64,000 nucleotides of DNA from Halalkalibacter oceani (GTDB lineage Bacteria; Bacillota; Bacilli; Bacillales; Bacillaceae_D). The notes below the pieces were generated by a model. That model was not told where the DNA came from. It saw nothing but the letters and a program-made list of their open reading frames with translations, and ran no database searches. The DNA is taken from assembly GCF_023715605.1 (NCBI RefSeq), contig NZ_JAMBOL010000001.1, forward strand, positions 186,001-250,000, read 5' to 3'. Shown piece by piece: positions 54,734-64,000 of the stretch. Each line of letters opens with the position of its first letter. Position 1 is the first letter of the stretch. The translations under genes were made by a program, and so were the position numbers.

Positions 54734-56041
54734 ATGGTTAAAAAAGGGCGGATTGTCGCTTTTTTTGTGATTGTCGCGATTCTTGCTGGAATTATCGGGC
54801 AAACAGCGATGGGAATTACAAAAGAAATTAAACTGGGACTCGATCTTCAAGGCGGATTTGAGATCCTTTATCAAGTAAAGCCTGCCGAGGATACGGGGGA
54901 AGAGATTACCGATGAAACGTTGCGGGCGACGGTAAGTGCGCTCAATCAACGGGTCAATGTACTCGGGGTATCGGAGCCTAATATTCGTATCGAGGGCGAT
55001 GACCGGATTCGCGTCCAGCTCGCCGGTGTAGAAGATCAGCAAACGGCGCGGGAACTGTTGGCGACGGAAGCGGATTTAACGATTCGTGACGTTCATGATA
55101 ATGTGCTCGTTGATGGAAGCGATTTGCGCCAAAACGGGGCGAGCGCCTCTTTCCGTGCGGATACAAATGAGCCGATTGTTTCCTTAACGCTTGCCGATGC
55201 GAGAAAGATGGAGGAAATTACGCGTGAGATGCTGTCACGTCCGTCCTCAGAAAATCTGCTTGTCATCTGGCTTGATTTTGAAGAGGGTGTCGACTCCTAT
55301 GCAAATGAAGTCGGCAAGCCGGATCCGAAATATTTATCAGCCGCTGTCGTGCAAGAAGTCATTCCTTCAAATACAGCGACGATTTCGGGGAGCTTTACCG
55401 TGGAAGAGACGCAGTTTCTGGCCGAGGTGCTGAATGCTGGTTCGCTTCCGGTGCAGCTTGAAGAGCTTTACAATAATTCCGTCGGTGCATCCTTAGGTGA
55501 GCAGGCGATGGAAAAGACCGTTTTTGCCGGCTTTATCGGTATTGCTTTAATTTTTGTTTACATGCTGTTTTATTACCGCTTTATGGGTATGATCGCCATT
55601 ATCACATTGTCAACCTACATTTATCTCGTTCTGCTTATCTTTAATTGGATGAATGCAGTTTTAACGCTCCCTGGTATTGCCGCGTTAATTCTCGGAGTCG
55701 GGATGGCAGTCGATGCCAATATTATTACGTATGAACGGGTAAAAGAAGAGATCCGAGCCGGGAAGTCGATCATGTCTGCCTTTAAGGCGGGAAGCCGACG
55801 TTCCTTATCGACGATTCTTGATGCCAATATTACAACGATTTTGGCGGCGGCTGTTCTATTCTCTTATGGGACAAGCTCGGTACAGGGCTTTGCCGTTATG
55901 CTGATTGTCAGTATTTTGACAAGCTTTGTTACAGCGGTATATGGCTCAAGGGTGCTGCTCGGTCTATGGGTGAACAGCCGTGCTTTAAATAAAAAGTACC
56001 GCTTGTTTGGTGTAAAGGAAGGTGAAATAAATGAGCTTTAA
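54734..56041 (+). CDS. secD: Protein-export membrane protein SecD
   Basis: 435 residues. N-terminal helix (about 8-28), GLDLQGGFEILYQV (D1), extracytoplasmic domain, five more helices from about 255, with the proton-path region LGVGMAVDANIITYERVKEE. Pulls secreted proteins outward using the proton gradient. B. subtilis has one fused SecDF protein; here SecD ends with its own stop, 11 bases inside secF and out of frame. GAAGGAGG before the ATG. Confidence 0.95.
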   Translation: MVKKGRIVAFFVIVAILAGIIGQTAMGITKEIKLGLDLQGGFEILYQVKPAEDTGEEITDETLRATVSALNQRVNVLGVSEPNIRIEGDDRIRVQLAGVEDQQTARELLATEADLTIRDVHDNVLVDGSDLRQNGASASFRADTNEPIVSLTLADARKMEEITREMLSRPSSENLLVIWLDFEEGVDSYANEVGKPDPKYLSAAVVQEVIPSNTATISGSFTVEETQFLAEVLNAGSLPVQLEELYNNSVGASLGEQAMEKTVFAGFIGIALIFVYMLFYYRFMGMIAIITLSTYIYLVLLIFNWMNAVLTLPGIAALILGVGMAVDANIITYERVKEEIRAGKSIMSAFKAGSRRSLSTILDANITTILAAAVLFSYGTSSVQGFAVMLIVSILTSFVTAVYGSRVLLGLWVNSRALNKKYRLFGVKEGEINEL

Positions 56042-56978
56042 TTTCCAAGAAAAAGACATCGACTTTGTAAAACATCGGAAAAAGTTTTTTATTTTTTCTT
56101 CCGCTTCTACACTTATTGGCTTGATTTTGTTGTTAACAATGGGACTGAATCTTGGAATTGATTTCCTGAGCGGTTCGCGTGTAGAGGTGCCGGTAGCTTC
56201 TCCAGAGACTGTAACAGCAGAGCAGATTACCGAGGAATTTGCCAGTATCGGCGATGGGTATGTACCGGATGACATTACATTTGCCGATAATAATCAGATT
56301 GCCAGTGTCGGGTTTATTGGTGTGCTCGGTCCTGATGAAATTTCAGAGATCCAATCTCATTTTCTGGAAACGACCGGCTCGGAGCCGAGTGTCAGCACCG
56401 TCTCGCCTACGGTTGGACAGGAGCTGGCGCGCAACGCCTTGATCGCGGTGCTTATCGCTTCGGTCGGGATCGTTATTTATGTGACGATTCGCTTTGAATT
56501 GTTGTACGGAATCGCGGCGATTGTTGCCTTGCTGCATGACGCCTTTTTCATTATTGCCATTTTCAGTTTGCTGCAAATCGAGGTAAATGTCCCGTTTATT
56601 GCCGCTGTGCTGACGATTGTCGGTTATTCCATTAACGATACGATTGTTACCTTTGACCGGATTCGGGAAAACATGAAGCTTGCGAAACGGGTGAAAGGAT
56701 TCGATGATTTGGCGGCGATTGTCAACAAAAGCTTAATACAGACGCTGGCCCGGTCAATCAACACCGTTCTTACCGTCGTGTTTGCCGCTGCGGCCATCTT
56801 TATTTTCGGTGGGGAAGCGATTCGCTCGTTTGCGTTGGCGCTATTAATCGGTCTTGTCGCCGGAACCTATTCTTCGATGTTCCTTGCTTCGCAGCTATGG
56901 CTGATTTGGAAATCAAAACAGCTTGCGAAAAAGAAATTTCAAACAGCAAAGCAGCCTGAAAGCGAACCGACTGTGTAA
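56031..56978 (+). CDS. secF: Protein-export membrane protein SecF
   Basis: 315 residues, six transmembrane segments. LNLGIDFLSGSRVEV (the counterpart of D1) and TIVGYSINDTIVTFDRIREN are the family motifs. Partner of SecD. AAGGAAGGTG before the ATG, which lies within secD, so the two are coupled. Confidence 0.95.
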   Translation: MSFNFQEKDIDFVKHRKKFFIFSSASTLIGLILLLTMGLNLGIDFLSGSRVEVPVASPETVTAEQITEEFASIGDGYVPDDITFADNNQIASVGFIGVLGPDEISEIQSHFLETTGSEPSVSTVSPTVGQELARNALIAVLIASVGIVIYVTIRFELLYGIAAIVALLHDAFFIIAIFSLLQIEVNVPFIAAVLTIVGYSINDTIVTFDRIRENMKLAKRVKGFDDLAAIVNKSLIQTLARSINTVLTVVFAAAAIFIFGGEAIRSFALALLIGLVAGTYSSMFLASQLWLIWKSKQLAKKKFQTAKQPESEPTV

Positions 56979-56985
56979 AGCTTGA

Positions 56986-57031
56986 AGGGGTGTGCCAAAG
57001 GAGATGTTTCTCCTTTTGGCACGCCTTTTTT
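56986..57031 (+). terminator. secDF terminator
   Basis: GG.GTGTGCCAAAGGAGA / TCTCCTTTTGGCACGCC, loop TGTT, and a T-run. Confidence 0.85.
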
Positions 57032-57074
57032 GCCGTTTCGTGCATATAAAAAAGGTGAATGACGGGTGTAAATA

Positions 57075-58025
57075 ATGGTAAACTTAAAAGGACAGCATTC
57101 ATCAAATAACAACAAAGTGGGTGTTGAAGTGACGGAAGCAGATGTACGTTATCGAAAGGTCCGTTTTGCCGCCTGGGTCGGGATTGTCGGCAATGTCATT
57201 CTGGCAATCATCAAAGCCGTAGTCGGCATTATGGCAAACAGCCGTGCTTTAATCGCCGATGCTGTTCACTCAGCCTCCGACGTCGTCGGCTCGGTCGTCG
57301 TGCTGATCGGAGTACGGGCAGCGAAATTACCTCCCGATCAGGATCATCCGTACGGACACGGGAAAGCAGAATCTGTTGCTGCAATCATTGTCTCCGTGCT
57401 GCTGTTTTTAGTCGGATTTGAAATTGCTTTAAGCGCGGGACGGTCGTTCTTTGAACCGGTAGAAGTGCCGAAAGTGCTGGCGATTTACGCAGTGCTCTTT
57501 TCTATTTTTGCAAAAGAGCTGATGTTTCGTTATAAATATCATTTGGGTAAAACGTATAAAAGCGATGCGTTAATGACGGATGCCTGGCATCATCGCTCAG
57601 ATGTCTTTTCCTCGATTGCGGCTTTAATCGGTATCGGAGCTGCTTTGCTCGGAGACTATTTGCAAATCTCCTGGCTCGTTTACGGGGATGCGGCAGCGAG
57701 TGCCTTTGTCGCTTTTTTAATTGGAAAGATGGCCTGGAGCCTCGGCAAGCAGTCGATTCATAACGCGCTGGACCATGTGCTTCATGAAGAAGATACGGTC
57801 GAGATGAAGCGTGCCGCCAGCAACGTAGACGGCGTGCTGAATATTGATGAATTTTTCGCGCGGGAGCACGGCCACTACGTCATTATTGATATTAAGGTCG
57901 CTGTAAACCCTGACATCTCGGTCGAAGAAGGTCATACCATCGGCAAGAAAGTGAAAGAGCGTCTGCTTGAGGAAAAGTATGTACAGGATGTCCTTGTTCA
58001 TATTAATCCATATAAAGAGAAATAA
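57075..58025 (+). CDS. Cation diffusion facilitator transporter
   Basis: 316 residues, six transmembrane segments, then a C-terminal metal-binding domain from about 225. The metal site in TM2 is ALIADAVHSASDVVGS and in TM5 TDAWHHRSDVFSS. Exports divalent metals such as Mn, Zn or Fe. No strong site stands before the ATG at 57075; GTG at 57129 is an alternative start. Confidence 0.88.
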   Translation: MVNLKGQHSSNNNKVGVEVTEADVRYRKVRFAAWVGIVGNVILAIIKAVVGIMANSRALIADAVHSASDVVGSVVVLIGVRAAKLPPDQDHPYGHGKAESVAAIIVSVLLFLVGFEIALSAGRSFFEPVEVPKVLAIYAVLFSIFAKELMFRYKYHLGKTYKSDALMTDAWHHRSDVFSSIAALIGIGAALLGDYLQISWLVYGDAAASAFVAFLIGKMAWSLGKQSIHNALDHVLHEEDTVEMKRAASNVDGVLNIDEFFAREHGHYVIIDIKVAVNPDISVEEGHTIGKKVKERLLEEKYVQDVLVHINPYKEK

Positions 58026-58043
58026 GAAGGGAGGAGCAGGTTG

Positions 58044-58397
58044 ATGAAAGGACAAACAGGACTTATTTTTGGGTTGCTTGCTGCTATTATTATTGCGGTG
58101 TTTGCGGTGATTAATGTTGATGGAGTGAGAGTCAATTACTTGTTTGGAACAGCAGAATGGCCGCTCATTCTTGTGATTTTAGGCTCTGTTTTTATGGGGG
58201 CGATTATTGCCGGCGCGTTAGGAATGGTACGGATTTACCGTTTGCAGGCTGAATTGCGCCGCTTGCGGGCAGGGACAGCAAATGAAGCGCTCAGCGAAGA
58301 GCAGACGGACGAGATATCGGCGGCGAAAGAGAAGCATGAGTTTCCGGAAGAAACGCCAAAAACGCGGGCCCAATTCAGAAAAGAATCGAATCAGTAA
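58044..58397 (+). CDS. LapA-domain membrane protein (YrvD-like)
   Basis: 117 residues. Two transmembrane segments (about 6-26 and 40-62) and a coiled, charged tail with MVRIYRLQAELRRLRAG, the LapA/DUF1049 layout. B. subtilis yrvD also precedes recJ. ATG after GGGAGGAGCAGG. Function unknown. Confidence 0.82.
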   Translation: MKGQTGLIFGLLAAIIIAVFAVINVDGVRVNYLFGTAEWPLILVILGSVFMGAIIAGALGMVRIYRLQAELRRLRAGTANEALSEEQTDEISAAKEKHEFPEETPKTRAQFRKESNQ

Positions 58398-58399
58398 AT

Positions 58400-58447
58400 G
58401 TCTCTTGCTGCTGGCGCCCGGCGCCCCGCCAACGCAGCAGCAAGAGA
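58400..58447 (+). terminator. Terminator of the LapA-type gene
   Basis: TCTCTTGCTGC pairs with GCAGCAAGAGA around a GC-rich centre. No long T-run. Confidence 0.65.
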
Positions 58448-58458
58448 TGAGTTTGTGA

Positions 58459-58487
58459 TTGTCACCCCTAGATTGCTCCTGTATAAT
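58459..58487 (+). promoter_or_regulatory. recJ promoter
   Basis: TTGTCA (58459-58464), 17-base spacer, TATAAT (58482-58487), 25 bases before the recJ ATG: near-consensus sigma-A promoter. Confidence 0.85.
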
Positions 58488-58511
58488 GGGAAGGTCGAGG
58501 GGTGTTATTTT

Positions 58512-60860
58512 ATGTTAAAGCCTAAGGCTAGATGGAAAATAAAAGAGCAACATTCAGATCAAATTGATGAGCTCGTCGAACAGTTACACATATCGCCGTT
58601 AGTCGCGACACTATTGGTTCATCGCGGCTTGGAGACGGTTGACACGGCAAAGCGTTTTCTTTTTAAAGAGGAAATGAGCTACCATGATCCTTTTTTGCTT
58701 AATGGGATGGAGCAGGCTGTGACACGGATCAAGGCGGCGATTGCCGATAAAGAGAAAATCCTTATTTTTGGTGACTATGATGCCGATGGTGTGAGCAGCA
58801 CAGCGCTCATGTACAACGCGCTCGTGTCATTGTCAGCGAAGGTCGATTACTACATACCAAATCGCTTCACAGAAGGATATGGTCCTAATGAGCCGGCGAT
58901 CAGACGGGCGAAAGAGGATGGCTACGGGTTGATTGTCACGGTTGATACCGGAATTGCCGCAGTACAGGTGGCTGAGGTCGCCAAGGAAATCGGTCTTGAC
59001 TTCATTATTACCGACCACCATGAAGCGCCTCCCATTCTCCCCGACGCCTATGCGATCGTCAACCCAAAAAAGCCGGGCTGTCCATACCCGTTTAAAGGGC
59101 TGGCCGGAGTCGGTGTCGCCTTTAAGGTTGCCCATGCGCTGCTCGGACGGCTGCCGGCTGAATGGCTTGATATTGCCGTGATCGGCACGATTGCCGACCT
59201 TGTGCCGCTTGTTGATGAAAACCGGCTGCTTGTCATGGAAGGGCTACATGCGTTGCAGGCAACCGATAAGCCGGGATTAGTCGCGTTAAAGAAAAAATGC
59301 AGCATTCAGGACCAGGTTCAGGCTGATCATGTCGGCTTCGGGATCGGTCCGCGGATTAACGCCGCCGGCCGGCTCGAATCCGCTGATCCGGCTGTCGAGC
59401 TGCTTTTGACGGCAAGTGAAGAAGAAGCGGAGCTGTTGGCGACGGAAATCGACGGCTTGAACCGCGAGCGACAGACCGTTGTCGCCTCGATTACAGAGGA
59501 AGCGATTGCCGTCGTTGAACGGCAATTCCCGCCTGAGGATAATGATGTCTTGATCATTGCCGGCGAGGGCTGGAACGCCGGAGTGATCGGCATCGTCGCT
59601 TCCCGGTTGGTCGAGCGCTTTTACCGGCCGACGATCGTCCTCAGCCTTGATTCGGAGAAAGGGCTGGCTAAGGGGTCGGCTCGCAGCATTGTCGGTTTTG
59701 ATATGTTCAAAGAGCTTTCGAAAAGCCGCGACATTTTGCCTCACTTTGGCGGGCATCCAATGGCGGCCGGCTTGACGATGAAAATAGAGGATGTCGATAC
59801 GCTGCGTACCCGCCTTTGCGCCCAAGCGAAAGAGGTGCTCTCGCCGGATGACTTCAAGCCGCTGACGACGATTGATATCGTCGCGGCCATAGAAGACATT
59901 TCCGTCCCGGTCATTCAGCAGCTGGAAAAGCTCGCCCCGTTCGGTGTCGCTAACCCGAAGCCGAAGGTGCTCCTTGAGGATGTGCACATTCAGGAAATGA
60001 GAAGAATCGGCGCCGAGGCGAACCATTTAAAAATCAGCTTTGCCCAGCGTGGCGCTCAGCTGGAAGCAATCGGCTTTCAATGTGGTTACTTGCACGATGA
60101 GATGACCAACCAGGCGAAGGTGTCGGCCGTTGGTACGCTGTCTGTCAATGAGTGGAACGGTCATGTGAAGCCGCAGCTCGTGCTGGAGGATATCGCGATA
60201 AAAGACTGGCAGCTCTTCGATTGGCGCAGTGTTCAGAAGGAGAGACTGGCGGATAAGCTGAAGACACTTCCGGCTGACAGGAGGATTCTTGCGGCGTTTA
60301 AGCGTGACACACCGTCAAAGCTCAGACTGATCGGAGAAGACGTGTATAATGCAATGGACGGTTCCTTGCCTGCTTGCGGCGAGCGCTTTCTCGTCCTGCT
60401 TGACGTCCCGCAAACACCGGAGCAGCTTAGACAGCTGCTTATCCAGCATGGGAAGCCGAGCCGGATTTATACCGTTTTCTTTCAGGACAGTGATTCATTC
60501 TTTACAACCCAGCCGAATCGTGAGCAATTTAAATGGTATTATGCTTTTCTCGCCAAACGGAAAACGTTCGATGTAACGAAGCATAGTCAGGAGCTCGCCG
60601 GCTATAAAGGCTGGTCGAAGCATACGATTGACTTTATGACAAAGGTGTTTACGGAGCTCGGGTTTGTTACGGTAACGGACGGGATTGTTTCTGTCGCAGC
60701 AAATCCGGAGAAGAAAAGTTTGGAAGCATCGGAGACGTTCAGACAGAAGCAGGAAGAGGCCGAGATTGAAAATGAGCTTGTTTATTCTTCCTATGAAGAG
60801 CTGAGACAGTGGTTTTCAGAGGCATTGGCGCAAGTGAAGGAAGAGAGCGTAGTCTTATAA
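58512..60860 (+). CDS. recJ: Single-strand-DNA exonuclease RecJ
   Basis: 782 residues. DHH phosphoesterase motifs: FGDYDADGVSSTAL, TVDTGI, IITDHHEAPP, GLAGVGVAFK; DHHA1 domain with HFGGHPMAAGL; then an OB domain and a long Firmicutes-type C-terminal extension. 5'-3' nuclease of recombination and repair. The ATG at 58512 has GAGGGGTG; the longer frame runs back through a terminator and the promoter. Confidence 0.95.
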   Translation: MLKPKARWKIKEQHSDQIDELVEQLHISPLVATLLVHRGLETVDTAKRFLFKEEMSYHDPFLLNGMEQAVTRIKAAIADKEKILIFGDYDADGVSSTALMYNALVSLSAKVDYYIPNRFTEGYGPNEPAIRRAKEDGYGLIVTVDTGIAAVQVAEVAKEIGLDFIITDHHEAPPILPDAYAIVNPKKPGCPYPFKGLAGVGVAFKVAHALLGRLPAEWLDIAVIGTIADLVPLVDENRLLVMEGLHALQATDKPGLVALKKKCSIQDQVQADHVGFGIGPRINAAGRLESADPAVELLLTASEEEAELLATEIDGLNRERQTVVASITEEAIAVVERQFPPEDNDVLIIAGEGWNAGVIGIVASRLVERFYRPTIVLSLDSEKGLAKGSARSIVGFDMFKELSKSRDILPHFGGHPMAAGLTMKIEDVDTLRTRLCAQAKEVLSPDDFKPLTTIDIVAAIEDISVPVIQQLEKLAPFGVANPKPKVLLEDVHIQEMRRIGAEANHLKISFAQRGAQLEAIGFQCGYLHDEMTNQAKVSAVGTLSVNEWNGHVKPQLVLEDIAIKDWQLFDWRSVQKERLADKLKTLPADRRILAAFKRDTPSKLRLIGEDVYNAMDGSLPACGERFLVLLDVPQTPEQLRQLLIQHGKPSRIYTVFFQDSDSFFTTQPNREQFKWYYAFLAKRKTFDVTKHSQELAGYKGWSKHTIDFMTKVFTELGFVTVTDGIVSVAANPEKKSLEASETFRQKQEEAEIENELVYSSYEELRQWFSEALAQVKEESVVL

Positions 60861-60943
60861 TCGAGCAGAGCGATGAACGGCTTTGAACGAGATACGCAAG
60901 AAGAACTGACCCGAAAAAGAAGAGAAGCAAGGAGACGGTATAG

Positions 60944-61459
60944 ATGGATTTCAAACAACATATTACGATTGTAGAAGATTATCCGAAGGAAGGAATCCGC
61001 TTTAAGGATATTACGACCTTAATGCAAAATGGCCCGGTCTATAAAGCGGCGATTGACGAAATGGCTGCATTTGCCCGCGACAAGCAGGTCGATGTGATCG
61101 TCGGACCCGAAGCGCGCGGCTTTGTCGTCGGCTGTCCCATGGCCGTCGCGCTTGAAGTTGGCTTCGTTCCTGTCCGCAAAGCCGGCAAGCTGCCGCGTGA
61201 TGTAATTTCCGTTGATTACGGACTTGAATACGGCAAAGACCAGTTAACGATTCACGCCGATGCGATTCAAAAAGGACAGCGCGTGCTGATTACCGATGAT
61301 TTGCTGGCAACGGGTGGAACAATTGAAGCGACGATCAACCTTGTTGAACAGCTTGGCGGGATCGTTGTCGGGATTGTCTTTTTGATTGAACTCGGCTATC
61401 TTGATGGAAGACAGCGTCTGGATAAGTACGATGTGTATTCGTTAATGACGTTTCAGTAA
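60944..61459 (+). CDS. apt: Adenine phosphoribosyltransferase
   Basis: 171 residues. Salvages adenine to AMP. PRPP-binding loop [32 protein letters not shown] and [20 protein letters not shown] are signatures. AAGGAG before the ATG. Lies between recJ and relA as in B. subtilis. Confidence 0.97.
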   Translation: MDFKQHITIVEDYPKEGIRFKDITTLMQNGPVYKAAIDEMAAFARDKQVDVIVGPEARGFVVGCPMAVALEVGFVPVRKAGKLPRDVISVDYGLEYGKDQLTIHADAIQKGQRVLITDDLLATGGTIEATINLVEQLGGIVVGIVFLIELGYLDGRQRLDKYDVYSLMTFQ

Positions 61460-61487
61460 GGCCGAAGCAGGAATATAATTTTTTTTC

Positions 61488-61535
61488 AAGGTTGTCTTTC
61501 AAGGTTGCGGTTTAACCTGGCGGGACAGCCTTTTT
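61488..61535 (+). terminator. apt terminator
   Basis: AAGGTTGTC / GACAGCCTT outer stem and an inner AGGTT/AACCT, then a T-run. Confidence 0.65.
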
Positions 61536-61622
61536 CTGATGGCCGGATCAAGATAAACAGACGAGCTTGCTAGAATTTGGCTGAATTAGCATGTCTCTCT
61601 CGACAATTTTCGTTCTTTCCCC

Positions 61623-61651
61623 TTTACATACAGCGAAAACTTACCCATAAT
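61623..61651 (+). promoter_or_regulatory. relA promoter
   Basis: TTTACA (61623-61628), 17-base spacer, CATAAT (61646-61651), 35 bases before the ATG. Confidence 0.6.
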
Positions 61652-61685
61652 ATAAGGAAATATTGAATCGTAAATAGGTGATTCC

Positions 61686-63872
61686 ATGACGATAGATCAA
61701 GTGTTGGAGAAAGCGAGTCTTTACTTAAATGATGAAGATGTCGCTTTTTTACGAAAGGCTTATGAATATGCGGAAAAGGCCCATGAAGGACAATACCGGA
61801 AATCGGGAGAGCCTTATATTTTGCACCCGATCCAGGTGGCGGGCATCATTGTCGGGCTTGAGCTCGATCCGAATACGGTAGCGGCAGCCTTTCTTCATGA
61901 TGTCGTAGAAGATACAGACGTCACGATCGCAGAAATTACAGAGTGCTTTAATGACCAGGTTGCGATGCTCGTTGATGGCGTAACCAAATTGAAGAAGTTT
62001 AAATATAAATCCAAAGAAGAGCAGCAGGCGGAAAATCATCGGAAAATGCTGATTGCGATGGCGAAGGATATCCGCGTCATCCTAATTAAACTGGCGGACA
62101 GACTGCACAATATGAGAACGCTGAAGTTCATGCCGCCTGAAAAACAGCGTGTCACCTCGAATGAAACGCTGGAAATATTCGCACCGCTCGCCCATCGTCT
62201 CGGGATTTCAACGATCAAATGGGAATTGGAGGATATCGCTCTGCGCTATCTTGATCCCCAGCAATATTACCGGATTGTCAATTTAATGAAGCGCAAACGG
62301 GCCGAGCGCGAGGAATATTTATCAGGAGTAATGGAGACGATCTCGAATCATTTGGCAGATGTCCATGTCGAAGCGGAATTGTCCGGGCGTCCGAAGCATA
62401 TTTACAGCATCTATCGGAAAATGGTATTGCAAAACAAGCAGTTTAATGAAATCTATGACCTGCTCGCTGTGCGAATTATCGTCAAAAGCATCAAGGACTG
62501 CTATGCCGTTTTAGGGGTAATTCATACGTGCTGGAAGCCGATGCCTGGCCGGTTTAAAGACTATATTGCGATGCCGAAGGCCAATATGTATCAATCGCTG
62601 CACACGACCGTTGTCGGCCCTCACGGCGATCCGCTTGAGGTACAAATACGGACGGAAGAGATGCACCGCATCGCCGAGTTCGGGGTCGCGGCGCATTGGG
62701 CTTACAAGGAAGGCAAAACGGTATCGCCCAATAAAAACACATTTGAGGACAAGCTGAGCTGGTTTCGCGATGTGATCGAGCAGACCGAGACGAATGATGC
62801 CCAGGAATTTATGGAATCACTCAAGCTCGATCTCTTTTCGGATATGGTTTTCGTCTTTTCCCCAAAAGGGGATGTCGTCGAACTGCCGGCCGGCTCTGTT
62901 CCGCTTGATTTCGCCTACCGCATTCACAGCGAAATCGGCAACCGTTGCATCGGCGCCAAGGTGAACGGAAAAATGGTTCCGCTCGACCATAAGCTGAAGA
63001 CGGGTGATATCGTTGAAATTTTGACATCTAAGCATTCCTACGGACCAAGTCAGGATTGGCTGAAAATTACGAAATCATCGCATGCGAAAAATAAAATAAA
63101 GCAATGGTTTAAAAAAGAACGCAGAGAAGAGAATGTAGAAAAAGGCCGGGAGATGATCGAAAAGGAAATCAAAGCGCTTGATTTTGAGCCGAAGGAGGTG
63201 CTGACCGCCGAAGCGATTCAAGAGGTGGCAAACAAATTCAGCTTTGCCGGCGAGGAAGATATGTTTGCGGCGGTCGGCTACGGCGGCATCAGCGTCAAGC
63301 AAATTGTTAACCGCCTGACGGAGAAGCTCCGCAAGCAGCTTGACCAGGAGCAGGATGACCAGTCGCTGGCCGAAGCATTATCGGATGTGCAAACGACGTA
63401 CCGACCGAAGAAAAAAGTCAACTCGGGCGTCACCGTAAAAGGGGTCGATAATCTTCTGATTCGGCTGTCCCGCTGCTGTACGCCCGTACCCGGTGATGAC
63501 ATTATCGGGTACATTACGAAAGGGCGAGGTGTTTCCATTCATCGCGCTGACTGTCCGAACGTGCAACATGAGGATGTAAAAGGCCGTCTGCTCCCGGTCG
63601 AGTGGGAAGGAACGTCTGAACAAAACAAGTCCTATAATGTGGATATTGAGATTACAGGCTACGACCGTAACGGTCTTTTAAATGAAGTGCTTCACGCAGT
63701 GACGGATTCGCGCACGATTATCAATGCAGTTTCCGGGCGTTCCGATCACCGGCAGAAGCTGGCGATGATTCATATGTCGATATCCATTCGTAATATTGAT
63801 CATCTTCATAAAGTCGTCGAGAAGATTAAGCAGCTTCAGGATATTTATTCCGTACGGCGCGTGATGCATTAA
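61686..63872 (+). CDS. relA: Bifunctional (p)ppGpp synthetase/hydrolase Rel
   Basis: 728 residues. HD hydrolase domain ([27 protein letters not shown]), synthetase domain ([26 protein letters not shown]), TGS domain from about 390, zinc-finger region with [18 protein letters not shown], and a C-terminal ACT domain. Both catalytic halves look intact, so it is the Rel type. The start at 61686 has AGGTG. Confidence 0.97.
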   Translation: MTIDQVLEKASLYLNDEDVAFLRKAYEYAEKAHEGQYRKSGEPYILHPIQVAGIIVGLELDPNTVAAAFLHDVVEDTDVTIAEITECFNDQVAMLVDGVTKLKKFKYKSKEEQQAENHRKMLIAMAKDIRVILIKLADRLHNMRTLKFMPPEKQRVTSNETLEIFAPLAHRLGISTIKWELEDIALRYLDPQQYYRIVNLMKRKRAEREEYLSGVMETISNHLADVHVEAELSGRPKHIYSIYRKMVLQNKQFNEIYDLLAVRIIVKSIKDCYAVLGVIHTCWKPMPGRFKDYIAMPKANMYQSLHTTVVGPHGDPLEVQIRTEEMHRIAEFGVAAHWAYKEGKTVSPNKNTFEDKLSWFRDVIEQTETNDAQEFMESLKLDLFSDMVFVFSPKGDVVELPAGSVPLDFAYRIHSEIGNRCIGAKVNGKMVPLDHKLKTGDIVEILTSKHSYGPSQDWLKITKSSHAKNKIKQWFKKERREENVEKGREMIEKEIKALDFEPKEVLTAEAIQEVANKFSFAGEEDMFAAVGYGGISVKQIVNRLTEKLRKQLDQEQDDQSLAEALSDVQTTYRPKKKVNSGVTVKGVDNLLIRLSRCCTPVPGDDIIGYITKGRGVSIHRADCPNVQHEDVKGRLLPVEWEGTSEQNKSYNVDIEITGYDRNGLLNEVLHAVTDSRTIINAVSGRSDHRQKLAMIHMSISIRNIDHLHKVVEKIKQLQDIYSVRRVMH

Positions 63873-63893
63873 TGGAATGAGAGGATTGGTAAG

Positions 63894-64000
63894 ATGAAAG
63901 TTGTGCTGCAACGGACGAAGCAGGCCTCTGTCGAAGTAAACAATGAAGTGGTCGGGAAAATAGAGGCCGGGCTGACTTTGCTCGTTGGGATCACCCACGA
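63894..64000 (+). CDS. dtd: D-aminoacyl-tRNA deacylase (3' end outside window)
   Basis: First 35 codons only: [20 protein letters not shown] and [15 protein letters not shown], the conserved N-terminus of Dtd with the VxQR and LLVG landmarks. Removes D-amino acids from tRNA. It follows relA by 21 bases with GAGGATTGG, the order known from B. subtilis. Confidence 0.92.
   Translation, partial: MKVVLQRTKQASVEVNNEVVGKIEAGLTLLVGITH

Noticed and set aside
58398-58511. 38-residue N-terminal extension of RecJ
   Set aside because: It passes through a terminator hairpin and the recJ promoter; homology and a ribosome binding site start at 58512.

Overview
The window reads as a chromosomal segment of an endospore-forming member of the Bacillaceae (low-to-mid GC Firmicutes). 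The evidence is a run of genes with strong resemblance to Bacillus subtilis proteins in B. subtilis-like order, several sporulation genes (yhaL, two YjcZ-type microproteins, spo0B, safA, a YhcN/CoxA-type lipoprotein, bofC, spoVB), Gram-positive Shine-Dalgarno sites before nearly every gene, and rho-independent terminators. I see no rRNA, tRNA, CRISPR array, prophage or intact insertion sequence. Names come from recognising sequences by eye; no database was searched.

Region 1 (1-12.3 kb) holds the end of a CssS-like secretion-stress kinase, then yhaM, yhaL, prsA, two YjcZ microproteins, a YpmS-like protein, a DUF3267 protein, hpr/scoC, serC, hit, a PCYCGC lipoprotein and the ecsABC operon. This corresponds to the B. 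subtilis prsA-hpr-serC-hit-ecs neighbourhood and is rich in secretion and membrane-protease functions. Region 2 (12.3-18.1 kb) has a ccdA-type gene and a complete liaIHGFSR cell-envelope stress operon. Region 3 (18.3-26.2 kb) has the class A penicillin-binding protein gene pbpF, a YkuI-like EAL protein, the coproporphyrin-dependent haem genes hemEHY, and a 28-codon microprotein with its own promoter and terminator.

Region 4 (26.2-31.1 kb) is an accessory patch at a junction between blocks that are far apart in B. subtilis. It has an M50-like membrane protein, the tail of a membrane gene, a TetR regulator cut off after about 30 residues, an A-rich aldo/keto reductase gene, and a sulfonate/nitrate-type ABC transporter.

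Region 5 (31.3-64 kb) follows the B. subtilis order closely: spo0B-obg-pheB-pheA, niaR-nifS divergent from nadBCA (de novo NAD synthesis), safA, a YhcN/CoxA lipoprotein, bofC, ruvAB, queA-tgt-yajC, yrbG-type, spoVB, comN, secD and secF (two genes here, one fused gene in B. subtilis), a CDF transporter, lapA, recJ, apt, relA and the start of dtd.

The less expected content lies between genes. There is a dispersed repeat family whose inner hairpin shows a compensatory base change, with one copy ending exactly on a stop codon. There is a five-unit array of about 120 bp directly after obg. A known-looking Bacillaceae palindromic repeat has terminal inverted repeats. Many terminators share a conserved core and loop. 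The dispersed repeat and the obg array are the best candidates for something undescribed.
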